NCBI GenBank assembly: GCA_021773135.1
Contig: JAJFKP010000019.1
Location: forward strand, 1 to 46,749
Source: Woeseiaceae bacterium
Lineage (GTDB): Bacteria; Pseudomonadota; Gammaproteobacteria; Steroidobacterales; Woeseiaceae
Direction of reading: 5' to 3'
Length of the DNA: 46,749 nucleotides
Shown: piece after piece, positions 24,019-32,895 of the stretch
Layout: every line of letters starts with the position of its first letter
How positions within the stretch are numbered: position 1 is the stretch's first letter
Notes under the pieces: model-generated
Databases searched by the model: none
What the model was told of the DNA's origin: nothing
What the model saw: the letters and a program-made list of their open reading frames with translations, nothing else
Translations under genes and position numbers: made by a program

Positions 24019-24803
24019 TGGAGTTGGACATTCATCAGGTCGCCGCATTTACACGTGAGCAATTTGGCGGTAATCCTGCAGCTGTTGTGCCACTGAACAG
24101 CTGGCTCGATGCCACCGTTATGCAAAAAATAGCTGCTGAAAATAACCTGTCGGAGACGGCGTTCTTCGTGCCTGCTGGTGCCAGCGAATGGCAAATTCGA
24201 TGGTTTACACCGACCGTTGAGGTGCCCTTGTGCGGTCATGCGACGCTGGCAAGCGCGGCGGTCATTCGTTCGAAACTCGGGCACACCGACTGGCCAATCC
24301 GGCTGCAGTCCGCCAGTGGCACGCTGCTGGTCGATATCCAGTCGGACGCGTTCGTTCTTGACCTGCCAGCGAACCAGCCCACGCCGACCGGGCTGCCTGA
24401 CGGGATGCGAGAGGCGCTTGGCGCAACGATATCCGAAGCAATGATTGCGCGGGATCTGTATCTCGTCATTCTGGAAGACGAGGCAACTGTTGCAAACCTG
24501 GATCCGGATTTTTCAGCGCTGCAGAAAATGATCGAACATGGCGTGATCGTGTCCGCGCCTGGCGATAAGGTGGACTTCGTCTCGCGATTTTTCGCGCCGG
24601 CGATCGGTATTAACGAAGATCCCGTGACCGGGGCGGCACACTGCGTATTAACACCTTATTGGTCACGCCGACTGGACAAGCGTCGCCTGGTAGCACAGCA
24701 GATTTCCAGCCGTGTCGGAGATCTGCAGTGCGAATATCTCGGCCAGCGGGTCAAATTGACCGGCAATGCTGTGTTCTATCTTTCAGGCCGAATATCAATC
24801 TAG
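24018..24803 (+). CDS. PhzF-family isomerase/epimerase
   Basis: 261 aa with the two-lobed diaminopimelate-epimerase-like fold. The catalytic Glu is E46 in AENNLSETAFF; WFTPTVEVPLCGHATLA and the C-lobe INEDPVTGAAHCVLTPYW are the diagnostic blocks. PhzF itself isomerises a phenazine precursor, but no phenazine genes are present, so this is an uncharacterised member, probably acting on a small metabolite. Its start overlaps the hisN stop, implying co-translation. It converges on the secreted HExxH gene. Confidence 0.9.
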   Translation: MELDIHQVAAFTREQFGGNPAAVVPLNSWLDATVMQKIAAENNLSETAFFVPAGASEWQIRWFTPTVEVPLCGHATLASAAVIRSKLGHTDWPIRLQSASGTLLVDIQSDAFVLDLPANQPTPTGLPDGMREALGATISEAMIARDLYLVILEDEATVANLDPDFSALQKMIEHGVIVSAPGDKVDFVSRFFAPAIGINEDPVTGAAHCVLTPYWSRRLDKRRLVAQQISSRVGDLQCEYLGQRVKLTGNAVFYLSGRISI

Positions 24804-24820
24804 CAGATTCGGGTCCATCG

Positions 24821-25591
24821 TCATTTCGTCAGCCCGATTTCAGCGGCCGTCAGTGATCCGATGACGACGGCATCGAGGCTCGCCGGCGTCTTTGCATCGT
24901 CGGCAGCCAAAGGTATGCGGCCGCCCATTACTTCGGCAAAACGCTGCGGGTAACGCGGGGTTCGGTCCGGTTCTGCATACCCCAAAGGAAATTCCGGATT
25001 CCCGGTGCCTGGGTCGTATTTGTCTGTCGCGCCGAGCGTATGCAGGAACTCATGCGCAATAATGACGTTATTGACACCGGCATTACGCCGGCCAGCTCGC
25101 GCATTGACAACGCCAACCATGCCTTTCTGCAACCCGACTGAATTCTCAAGAACAAATAGGTCGTCTGGCGCGTGGTAGCGGACAAATATCCGCACATCCG
25201 GCCTGGGACTATCCTGCGGTCCGGCAACGCTTCCTGCCCACCAGCGCATTTTCAGGCTCCAGAACATGATGCTAAAGACACTATGTTGGTCCCCAACGGC
25301 GGGCGGTTGCTCGCGAATTTCCTTGCCTAGTTCCATGCGTACCGGTCGGGAAAGGGAGTGCCCGTACTTTCCGATTTCGCGCGCGACAAACGCTTCGATC
25401 GATGCGAAATCGTCAGCTCGCAAGGACGTAATATAGTTGCTGCTGCTGGTGCTGCCGTCCGCGTTAATCGGATAAATCTTAACCCACAGACTATCGTTCC
25501 AGTTCGTGCTGCGCGCCTGGGCCAGCCAGGTGCTAAGTGAAACGAAAAACAGGACCAGCAGCAAGACTGCGATACGGATGGCTTTGAACAT
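24821..25591 (-). CDS. Exported protein with zinc-protease HExxH motif
   Basis: 256 aa. A hydrophobic N-terminal segment at about 5-24 (IRIAVLLLVLFFVSLSTWLA) is a signal peptide or anchor, so the rest is periplasmic. H180-E-F-L-H184, followed by TLGATDKYD, is a zincin-type metal motif in which the following Asp/Tyr could complete the site. The middle has Trp-rich and basic stretches (FWSLKMRWWAGSVAG) with no match I recognise. I do not know the family name or substrate; a metalloprotease or peptidase-derived role is inferred only from the motif. The gene stands alone with a short upstream region containing a hairpin. Confidence 0.7.
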   Translation of the reverse strand: MFKAIRIAVLLLVLFFVSLSTWLAQARSTNWNDSLWVKIYPINADGSTSSSNYITSLRADDFASIEAFVAREIGKYGHSLSRPVRMELGKEIREQPPAVGDQHSVFSIMFWSLKMRWWAGSVAGPQDSPRPDVRIFVRYHAPDDLFVLENSVGLQKGMVGVVNARAGRRNAGVNNVIIAHEFLHTLGATDKYDPGTGNPEFPLGYAEPDRTPRYPQRFAEVMGGRIPLAADDAKTPASLDAVVIGSLTAAEIGLTK

Positions 25592-25635
25592 GATTGATCA
25601 ATCCGCGCCCGACAACGAAAAACAATGATCAATTA

Positions 25636-25654
25636 AGCCCGCTTAGGTCGGGCT
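25636..25654 (-). terminator. Hairpin downstream of the methyltransferase gene, possible terminator
   Basis: AGCCCG-CTTAGGT-CGGGCT is a perfect 6 bp stem. Read on the minus strand it is followed by TTAATTGATC, a weak T-run, in the gap after the methyltransferase stop. The sequence GTAGCCCGACCTAAGCGGGC looks like a dispersed intergenic motif, so it may be a repeat remnant as well. Confidence 0.45.
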
Positions 25655-25724
25655 ACAACAGTGTATCGGTCTCAATTTGGTAAAATGCGGGGCTGGTCAA
25701 AAGGTGACGATGCGCCTCAACTGC

Positions 25725-26534
25725 TTAACGCGGTTTTCGGAAACGCAACACGAATCGGTCCGTTTTGCCGCGCACCTCAGGGTCCGACATATTCAGGCTG
25801 TGATCATCATCCATGTTCCGCAAGACATCACTTTTTTCCTCCAGCACGAATCCGACCGCCTGCAGCTCGGAAATGACAATCTCCGGATCTATGCGATGCA
25901 AACTATTGCCCGTTTCACGTCCGGAGCCTGCCGCAGCATAGTGATCCACCACACCGAGAATACCGCCTGGGCGAAGCGCGTCGAATAGCTCCGCTCCCAG
26001 TTTTGGGCCATCAATTTTTGGCCAACCGTTGTTGGGGCTGACGTAATAGATGTCGTGGTAAGCGAGCACCATCAGCACCGCGTCGAAGGCGTCTTCCGGA
26101 AATTCGAGCGCCTGGTTCTCTGCCATCAGGATTTTTACGTTGGCAAGTCGGTTGTTGCCGTAGCGATTAGTTGCTTCCTCGCCGACAAATTGTGCGTAAG
26201 CCTGGTTCGAGTGGGCGACCACGCTGCCCGCAGCGCCGGCAACGCGCGACAGCACTTCAGTGTAGTAACCGCCACCTGAAAACATATCCAGAATATCCAT
26301 TCCCGGTTCGATACCAAAAAACTCGAGCACTTCGGCAGGTTTGCGGCCAGCGTCTCGCGCCCGGTCGGCAGCAGTTCGATCGGGATGCTCCACTGCTGCA
26401 ATATAGACAGATGCAGGCGGCATAATTGCCTGTTCGGCTGTCGGACTGTAAGCAGCGTCGGCAGGCGGCGGAACGTCGCTGCCACACGCGGCTAATGCGA
26501 TCAGGATGATTGTCAGGGGTATTTGCTTGCGCAT
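25725..26534 (-). CDS. Lipoprotein-type SAM-dependent methyltransferase (COG4798-like)
   Basis: 269 aa. The N-terminus is a lipoprotein signal with lipobox L-A-A-C (Cys17), so the mature protein should be tethered in the periplasm or outer membrane. Residues 60-200 form a class I methyltransferase fold: motif I MDILDMFSGGGYYTEVLSR, an acidic/Asn segment NVKILMAENQALEFPEDAFD, and LMVLAYHDIYYV. The C-terminal part has LRPGGILGVVDHY, as in many methyltransferases. A SAM enzyme outside the cytoplasm is odd because SAM is not expected there; related proteins are described only as predicted methyltransferases. It lies between the secreted HExxH gene and the proposed small RNA. Confidence 0.82.
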   Translation of the reverse strand: MRKQIPLTIILIALAACGSDVPPPADAAYSPTAEQAIMPPASVYIAAVEHPDRTAADRARDAGRKPAEVLEFFGIEPGMDILDMFSGGGYYTEVLSRVAGAAGSVVAHSNQAYAQFVGEEATNRYGNNRLANVKILMAENQALEFPEDAFDAVLMVLAYHDIYYVSPNNGWPKIDGPKLGAELFDALRPGGILGVVDHYAAAGSGRETGNSLHRIDPEIVISELQAVGFVLEEKSDVLRNMDDDHSLNMSDPEVRGKTDRFVLRFRKPR

Positions 26535-26590
26535 CGAGTTTCCACCATCGCAAATGATGGCACTATAGACAGGTGCGAAAAACGAAAGTG

Positions 26591-26794
26591 CAAAAATAAA
26601 AAGCCCCGCGTTTTACGGCGGGGCTAACGACTCTTCTTATTAAAGAGGTAACTGTTTGTTCGGTAACCGGATACAGACTTTATTATTATTATTGGATCTC
26701 GATCTTCTTGTTTTTATTATTGTTTTTCTTCTGGCGTCTAAATCCTGTATGTATCTTCAAAGGGCTCCGAGTTCAGTTACACTTCGCTTGGGCA
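26591..26794 (-). ncRNA. Proposed sigma-54-dependent small RNA with CA-type Hfq/Crc motifs
   Basis: On the minus strand a -24/-12 element (26803-26820) precedes about 170 nt without an open frame of note, then a strong Rho-independent terminator (26602-26625) with a T-rich tail. Within it, two A-rich stretches carry AANAANAA motifs: AAAAACAATAATAAAAACAA (plus strand 26708-26727) and CCAATAATAATAATAAAG (26679-26696). In Pseudomonas, sigma-54-driven CrcZ/CrcY RNAs with such CA motifs sequester Hfq/Crc to lift catabolite repression. The same architecture here suggests an RNA sponge of similar type, but no cbrAB lies nearby and the identity is inference. A predicted start of about 26794 gives a ~200 nt transcript. 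Confidence 0.6.
26602..26625 (-). terminator. Rho-independent terminator
   Basis: The 8 bp perfect stem AGCCCCGC / GCGGGGCT has an 8 nt loop. On the minus strand it is followed directly by TTTTTATTTTT (plus strand 26591-26601). It therefore ends a transcript coming from the right, i.e. the proposed small RNA, and lies 67 bp upstream of the methyltransferase start. The downstream side on the plus strand has no T-run, so it is one-directional. Confidence 0.85.
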
Positions 26795-26802
26795 AGACAT
26801 AT

Positions 26803-26820
26803 ATAGCAAGTCCTATGCCA
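26803..26820 (-). promoter_or_regulatory. Sigma-54 (-24/-12) promoter
   Basis: Minus strand TGGCATAGGACTTGCTAT: the GG and GC invariant pairs are separated by exactly 10 bp, and TGGCA...TTGCT matches the consensus TGGCAC-N5-TTGCW at all but one key position. It points left into the A-rich transcript ended by the terminator at 26602. No sigma-70 box is needed to explain the placement. Confidence 0.7.
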
Positions 26821-27091
26821 CAAGCTCATAAAGCAAGTGATTTCAAAGATTTAAAACAGAACCTGATATAGGCGGATTAACACAGCGCCATCAGTTGTAA
26901 AAATTTTCGACAAATCGACGCCGTGTCGGCTAGGTTCACGCCAAGCAACATTTCCTATAACTTTGAAAAAGCGGGGAAAACGTTTTTTGAGCGCACGGGT
27001 GGTTTTCTTCCCCGGGCACTATTCGTCTCTATCATCCCAAAATCGACCCAAGCGTCGCAATTTGGCGACGGTCGACCCATATTTTGTCAAA
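26821..27091. promoter_or_regulatory. AT-rich upstream region with candidate enhancer sites
   Basis: No gene is supported. Two dyads lie upstream of the sigma-54 promoter: the imperfect 19 bp palindrome TTGTAAAAATTTTCGACAA at 26895-26913, about 80-90 bp upstream of the -24 element, and CGTCGC-AATTTG-GCGACG at 27053-27070. The first lies where bacterial enhancer-binding proteins usually bind. The second is about 20 bp downstream of the amidohydrolase stop and could instead be part of that transcript's end. Confidence 0.4.
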
Positions 27092-29071
27092 TTATTCGAC
27101 ATTCTGTGAAACGCCGGCTCGCTCCAGCAGGCTCACGAGGCTGAAGAATCTACCGTTGCGGACAACAGCCGCTATTTGCAACGCATCGCCGGGGTGGTTA
27201 ATGGGATCGCCGTTGATCAACAGCAGGTCCGCCATGGCGCCCGGGGTAATGGTGCCTACCCGGTTTTCAAGGCCCAGCAATAAAGCCGCATTCTTGCCAG
27301 CAGCGTGCAGGACCTGTTCGCCACTGAGGCCAGCGGCGCTTAATGCCCGCAATTCGGCGTGCAGGGCGAGCCCAGGCGGCAAACCATTGGGGCGGCTGCC
27401 AGCGGCGACTAGCAGGTTGCTTGCAGAGAGTGCGGGCCTGTGGGAAAGGCGCCTGGCCGGAGCGACACGGTGACCTAATGCCGCCGCCTGCCTGGTCTCT
27501 AACAAGCTGCTTATCCCGAGCGTGCCTGCATCCGCCATACCCGATATCAGTGTAGGCATGAAGGCTTCAGTGTCGCCCCTGTTGCTGACAGCAGGTTGAC
27601 CGACCGCAAGCGATGCAACCCCCAGAAGCACGTCTGCACCAATACGTGTTCCCACAGTAAAGCTGTCGACAACGATCGGTATGTTGAGAGCCCGCCATCT
27701 GGCCAGCGCCGCCGGCGCGCCGGTAGCAGTCTGAATCCTGGCCAGGTAATAGGCCGATCGGTCAGCTCCGGCGGTGATCTCGCCAACCTCGGCAGCCGGC
27801 AGCAGTCGCGGTCCCGGTGCTGCGGCACCCTCCCAGGCCGTCGTATCGATAGTTACATCGATATCAGGGGAAACCAGCGTAGTCACGCCGTAGGAAAGCA
27901 GCGCGGCGCCGTTAGCAGCATCCAGTGGGTCCGGTAGTGCGGACCACGCGTCAATCAGGCCAGGCATGATGGTCACATCGCCAAGATCGAGAACGGTCGT
28001 GTCCAACCAGTCGCGTCGCGGCTCAATCGCAATGACGGTTCCGTTTTCGATCAGTACATCGAAATTTTCCCGGTATTGGCTCCATATGCCATCGAACAAC
28101 CGCTTCCCGCGAACCACGAATCGGTCTTCCGGTGGATTGATGAGTTCAAGCTGTCGCTTTGCAAATTCGCGCCGCGCCGGCGGAGCGGTTTGGCCGATAT
28201 TCGCCTGAAACCTGACTGCACGACCCCGCCGATCTTCAAAGCCTCGCGCCATGATCTGGCCGTTCGCAACATAAATCATGCGCATTCGATCCGGCCAGAT
28301 GATCGGCGCCACAAAAAAATCCTCGCGATCGCTTACGATCCGGACCAGCGCAGGAGATGACAGGATCGCCATCTTCAGAACCCACCTGTTGTCGACCTCG
28401 TGGAGAAACGTTATCAGGCTGCCGTCCGGTCTCCAGGATGGTGTTGCAAGCGGCGTGTCCGAGACAAACAGTTCAACGTCGTTTTGACCTTTCCTGCGCA
28501 GCATCAGACTGAAGTCGCTTCCGGATTTTCGAACGTAAGCCAGGTTTCTGCCGTTTGCTGACCAGGCGGGATCGGTTTCGTCTCCTTCGAGATCGGTTAG
28601 TCGCCATATCAGTCCCGTCGCAAGATCGGTTTCGAATATGTCCAGCCCCTGCCCGTAACGATCAGTAGAAAAGACCAGGCGCTCGCCGTCAGGATGCCAG
28701 GACGCATCCTGCACATGCAGTGGCGTTTCGATCACACGTCGTTTTACGCCGGAAGCGATATCCAATTCCCATACCTGTTCGCCTGCCTCGGTGCGTAACC
28801 CATACAGGATTCGTGTTCCGTCGGGAGACCAGCGCGGATCGTTCACAGGAAAAATGCCGTTAATCAGTTGCTGTGCCTGTCCCCCGCCGGGTGCGAGCGT
28901 CCAGATTCGATCCATCAAATCCATCGCGATCGTGCCATCTGTCGGCGATACGTCGACGCTGAATTCGCCACCGCTGGCGATCACCGTGTCGGCCTGCGCA
29001 GGCATCTGTGCAATCAAAAGCAGCGCCGCGCAAACGTGTCCGGCCTTAGTCGACACGTTCCACTCGCACAT
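27092..29071 (-). CDS. Secreted TolB-type propeller fused to an amidohydrolase-like domain (active site lost)
   Basis: 659 aa. A signal peptide ends near AQA (about residue 27). Residues 30-310 are PD40/TolB-like propeller blades (DPRWSPDGTRILYGL, DASWHPDGERLVFST, DPAWSANGRNLAYVR, TPSWRPDGSLITFLH). Residues 325-650 follow the amidohydrolase layout (FDGIWSQYRENFDVLIENGTV, DVTIMPGLIDA, and the final VGTITPGAMADLLLINGDP). The metal-binding HxH expected after MPGLIDA is replaced by WSA, no carboxylated-Lys or paired His positions are evident, and the usual G-T-D of the last strand reads G-S-R. So catalysis is unlikely. A 26 bp overlap with the CPXCG gene suggests co-translation; a GTG at 29056 is an alternative start. 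Confidence 0.82.
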   Translation of the reverse strand: MCEWNVSTKAGHVCAALLLIAQMPAQADTVIASGGEFSVDVSPTDGTIAMDLMDRIWTLAPGGGQAQQLINGIFPVNDPRWSPDGTRILYGLRTEAGEQVWELDIASGVKRRVIETPLHVQDASWHPDGERLVFSTDRYGQGLDIFETDLATGLIWRLTDLEGDETDPAWSANGRNLAYVRKSGSDFSLMLRRKGQNDVELFVSDTPLATPSWRPDGSLITFLHEVDNRWVLKMAILSSPALVRIVSDREDFFVAPIIWPDRMRMIYVANGQIMARGFEDRRGRAVRFQANIGQTAPPARREFAKRQLELINPPEDRFVVRGKRLFDGIWSQYRENFDVLIENGTVIAIEPRRDWLDTTVLDLGDVTIMPGLIDAWSALPDPLDAANGAALLSYGVTTLVSPDIDVTIDTTAWEGAAAPGPRLLPAAEVGEITAGADRSAYYLARIQTATGAPAALARWRALNIPIVVDSFTVGTRIGADVLLGVASLAVGQPAVSNRGDTEAFMPTLISGMADAGTLGISSLLETRQAAALGHRVAPARRLSHRPALSASNLLVAAGSRPNGLPPGLALHAELRALSAAGLSGEQVLHAAGKNAALLLGLENRVGTITPGAMADLLLINGDPINHPGDALQIAAVVRNGRFFSLVSLLERAGVSQNVE

Positions 29072-29237
29072 TCTGTTCGTATTCGTGACCCACGGTGAGG
29101 AGGATCTGTATCGGTTGGCAACAGACCTGACAGTCCTCTATATAGGATTGGTCACCCGCAGATCCGTCGACGAGAATGACGCTGGACTCTCCGCAATACG
29201 GACAGGCAATTGCTTGTTCGACCACTAAGTTGTCCAT
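29046..29237 (-). CDS. CPXCG-motif cysteine-rich small protein
   Basis: 63 aa from ATG 29237. CPYCGE near residue 12 and DCQVCCQPI near residue 38 form a four-Cys zinc-ribbon-like pair; the frame ends VRVERVD. It matches the CPXCG-containing cysteine-rich family, whose function is unknown. The reading frame continues to 29300, but the extra residues would overlap pdxH and have no family match, so the internal ATG was chosen. Lies between pdxH and the amidohydrolase-like gene in one transcript. Confidence 0.8.
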   Translation of the reverse strand: MDNLVVEQAIACPYCGESSVILVDGSAGDQSYIEDCQVCCQPIQILLTVGHEYEQNVRVERVD

Positions 29238-29260
29238 TTTGTTATAGCGGCACCATCGAA

Positions 29261-29944
29261 TCACGGTTGCAGTCGCGTGCTGGTCCACGGCGTCATGCAA
29301 AAAGGTTCAGGTTCTGCATCGAGTATGTCTCGCGACCAGAACCCTCGATCGTGAATTCTATCTGCACCCTCAACCCATAACTCTACCGAAGTGATCCAGA
29401 GTCGAAATCCGCCCCAGTGCGGTGGTCGGTCGATCCTGGGTACCTGCTCGTTTGAAATTCGCCGGGTGCCCTCTTCGAGGGATAAACCCAACTCGATTCC
29501 GCGACTGGAGATTTGCCTGACAAGCGCCTCCCTGGACTCAATAGGTGCGCTTTGATCACTGCCCCAGGCACCGAGTTGACTGCCCCAATGGCGGGTCTGA
29601 AAATACGCATCACTTTCTGCTGCAGGCGAGCGTGAGATCGTGCCTCCAATTCGAATTTGCCGGCCGAGTGCGTCCCAGTGGAACAGCGCAGCGGCGTTCT
29701 TGTTTGCCGCCAGCTCTGTACCTTTCCGGGATCGATAGTTGGTATAAAAAACGAGATAGCCCGGGTCCGCAACCAATTCCTTGCACAGGACGACCCTGGC
29801 CGACGGTTTGCCATCCTTTGCCACCGACACAATCGTCATTGCATTTGGATTTCGCTGTACTTCGCGTGCCGAGGCCTCTTCGATCCAGCTGGCGGCCAGC
29901 GGCAATGGATCCGGTGGCAATTTTTCGGGCAGGCGGTCAGGCAT
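29261..29944 (-). CDS. pdxH: Pyridoxamine 5'-phosphate oxidase
   Basis: 227 aa from the ATG at 29944 (a TTG at 29959 in the same frame would overlap the upstream stop). FMN enzyme making pyridoxal 5'-phosphate, the cofactor of AcdS among others. AMTIVSVAKDGKPSARVVLC is the FMN-binding start; VFYTNYRSRKGTELAAN and ALFHWDALGRQIRIGG bind substrate and FMN phosphate; AWGSDQSAPI and PPHWGGFRL are typical, and the end EPFCMTPWTSTRLQP carries the conserved RLxP. It starts 7 bp after the gamma-glutamyltransferase-family stop. Confidence 0.95.
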   Translation of the reverse strand: MPDRLPEKLPPDPLPLAASWIEEASAREVQRNPNAMTIVSVAKDGKPSARVVLCKELVADPGYLVFYTNYRSRKGTELAANKNAAALFHWDALGRQIRIGGTISRSPAAESDAYFQTRHWGSQLGAWGSDQSAPIESREALVRQISSRGIELGLSLEEGTRRISNEQVPRIDRPPHWGGFRLWITSVELWVEGADRIHDRGFWSRDILDAEPEPFCMTPWTSTRLQP

Positions 29945-29951
29945 ATCGACG

Positions 29952-31514
29952 TTACTCAATCAGATCTCCACTTTGTTGCTCGATTTCCGTCATGTAGGTA
30001 CCACCTTCTCTGCGCGGATCAGCGGCAACCTGAAATACACCAAGTGTGTCGGCATAGGCGGCAACCACCCCACCGAAGTACATGCTCGGACCCGGATACC
30101 GACGCACCGGTATACCCAGGTCAGGCACCTGCAGGCCAGGCTCAACTGCGAGCGAGGTGCCGCTGCCGTCGATTTTCAAGTGCATGCGAGGATGTGCCAC
30201 GGCATCATCCAGATCAAGTCCAAGCTGAGCAAAATTCACCAGAAACTGATGCAGAGCTGTCGTGATCCTGTCAGCACCCGGCGAACCGATAGCCAGGACG
30301 GCGTTGCCGGAACGGGCTGCACTGGGCGCCATATTTGAAGGCAAGCGCCTGCCTGGTGGTGCGGCGGTGAGACCTTGCGGGTTGAGTTCGAGCTCGCCGA
30401 GGCTGTTATTGAGCCACAGTCCGGTCTTGTCCGGCATCTCGCCGGCGCCATACCCCGATGAGGCTGTAATCGAACACGCGAGATGGCAGCTATCAACCGT
30501 CGAGGTATGCACAGTGGCGCCGGATGCCCACCTGGAGAGAAGCGCGTCTGATCTTGCCGCTTCAAGCAGTTCGGCGACAGGTTCGCTTACATCGTCTGCA
30601 GTATCGAGTTTCTCGAGGCGGTAGGACATGACTGCCAGTTGAGTTTGGTAAAGTCGTGCCAGCGTCGCGTCATCCCAGCGGCCTATTTTTTCAGTGCCGA
30701 ACGTAAGCAGCATGGCAGCCAGGCTCGCCCCACCAATAGCCGGCGGCGGGTTGGTGGCAATTTGCCAGTCGCCGACATTAATCATCAACGAGTCGCGAAC
30801 CTGCGGCACGTAGTTCTGCAGGTCATCGATAGTCAGCAGCCCCCCATTTTCCTGTACGTGCTCGACAATACGCTTACCAATGTAGCCTTTGTAGAAAACG
30901 TCAGGTCCCTCTTCTGCGAGAACGCCGAGCGTTTCTGCCAGGTGAGGCACAACAATGGCGCTGCCTGTTTTCCGCAAACTGCCATCGTCGTTGTGTAGCG
31001 CGCTGTGGCCGTCAGGGCTGCGCCCAAAAATGACGTCGCCGGAATACTCGAGGTAATGATGACAGGCCGCGGCCAGCGGGAAGCCTTCGCGTGCGGCCCG
31101 AATGCTCGGCCGCAGCAGGTCAGACCAGGAAACCTTGCCGTAACGTTCCGATGCGAGGTGCAACGCGGCAAGTGTGCCGGGTACCGCAACTGAGCCGGAC
31201 CCTACCAGGGTGCGAACGCCCCCGCCGTACTCGAGCTCAACCGGCTCGGCCAAAGCCTTCCGAGCGGCTGCCAATCCGGCACCGGGAACGGCAACATTGC
31301 CATCGATGGTTATCGGTTTCTGGTCAGCTGGCCAGATGGTAACAAAGGCACTTCCTGCCAATGCACAGACGCCCGGCTGAGTATTGATCGAACACATTGC
31401 TGCCGCGATACCACAATCGACCGCATTGCCACCGCGGTCAGCGATTTCCGCAGCAGCGTCTGCGGCCAGTTGAGACGTCGTTGCCACAGCGATATCGTTG
31501 CAATTCGTGGCCAT
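29952..31514 (-). CDS. Gamma-glutamyltransferase-family protein (no signal peptide)
   Basis: 520 aa from ATG 31514 (TTG 31523 is also in frame). Ntn-hydrolase fold: ADAAAEIADRGGNAVDCGIAA opens it; SVAVPGTLAALHLASERYG and PPAIGGASLAAMLL are family blocks. The presumed nucleophile and processing site is T334 in GATVHTSTVDS, and GLWLNNSLGELELNP and MAPSAARSGNAVLAIGSPG follow. Known GGTs are periplasmic, but no signal peptide is seen here, so it should act in the cytosol. The small subunit start differs from the usual T-T-H-x-S (here T-V-H-T-S). It may cleave another gamma-glutamyl or amide substrate. It sits between frmA and pdxH on one strand. Confidence 0.82.
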   Translation of the reverse strand: MATNCNDIAVATTSQLAADAAAEIADRGGNAVDCGIAAAMCSINTQPGVCALAGSAFVTIWPADQKPITIDGNVAVPGAGLAAARKALAEPVELEYGGGVRTLVGSGSVAVPGTLAALHLASERYGKVSWSDLLRPSIRAAREGFPLAAACHHYLEYSGDVIFGRSPDGHSALHNDDGSLRKTGSAIVVPHLAETLGVLAEEGPDVFYKGYIGKRIVEHVQENGGLLTIDDLQNYVPQVRDSLMINVGDWQIATNPPPAIGGASLAAMLLTFGTEKIGRWDDATLARLYQTQLAVMSYRLEKLDTADDVSEPVAELLEAARSDALLSRWASGATVHTSTVDSCHLACSITASSGYGAGEMPDKTGLWLNNSLGELELNPQGLTAAPPGRRLPSNMAPSAARSGNAVLAIGSPGADRITTALHQFLVNFAQLGLDLDDAVAHPRMHLKIDGSGTSLAVEPGLQVPDLGIPVRRYPGPSMYFGGVVAAYADTLGVFQVAADPRREGGTYMTEIEQQSGDLIE

Positions 31515-31562
31515 GGTATTCAATGATTTCGTTCACGCGCTATCGCGTGAGACCGGTTCCGA

Positions 31563-32834
<1,272 letters not shown>

Positions 32835-32895
32835 TCAAAAGGAGACTGCGGTAAAAGGGAGTCTGCATTCATACCAGCAGCAAGAAGTTAGCTAC

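Noticed and set aside
26656-26871. 71-codon plus-strand frame in the small-RNA region
   Set aside because: Low-complexity Leu/Ile runs come from TTA repeats; no ribosome site, and the promoter and terminator point the other way.
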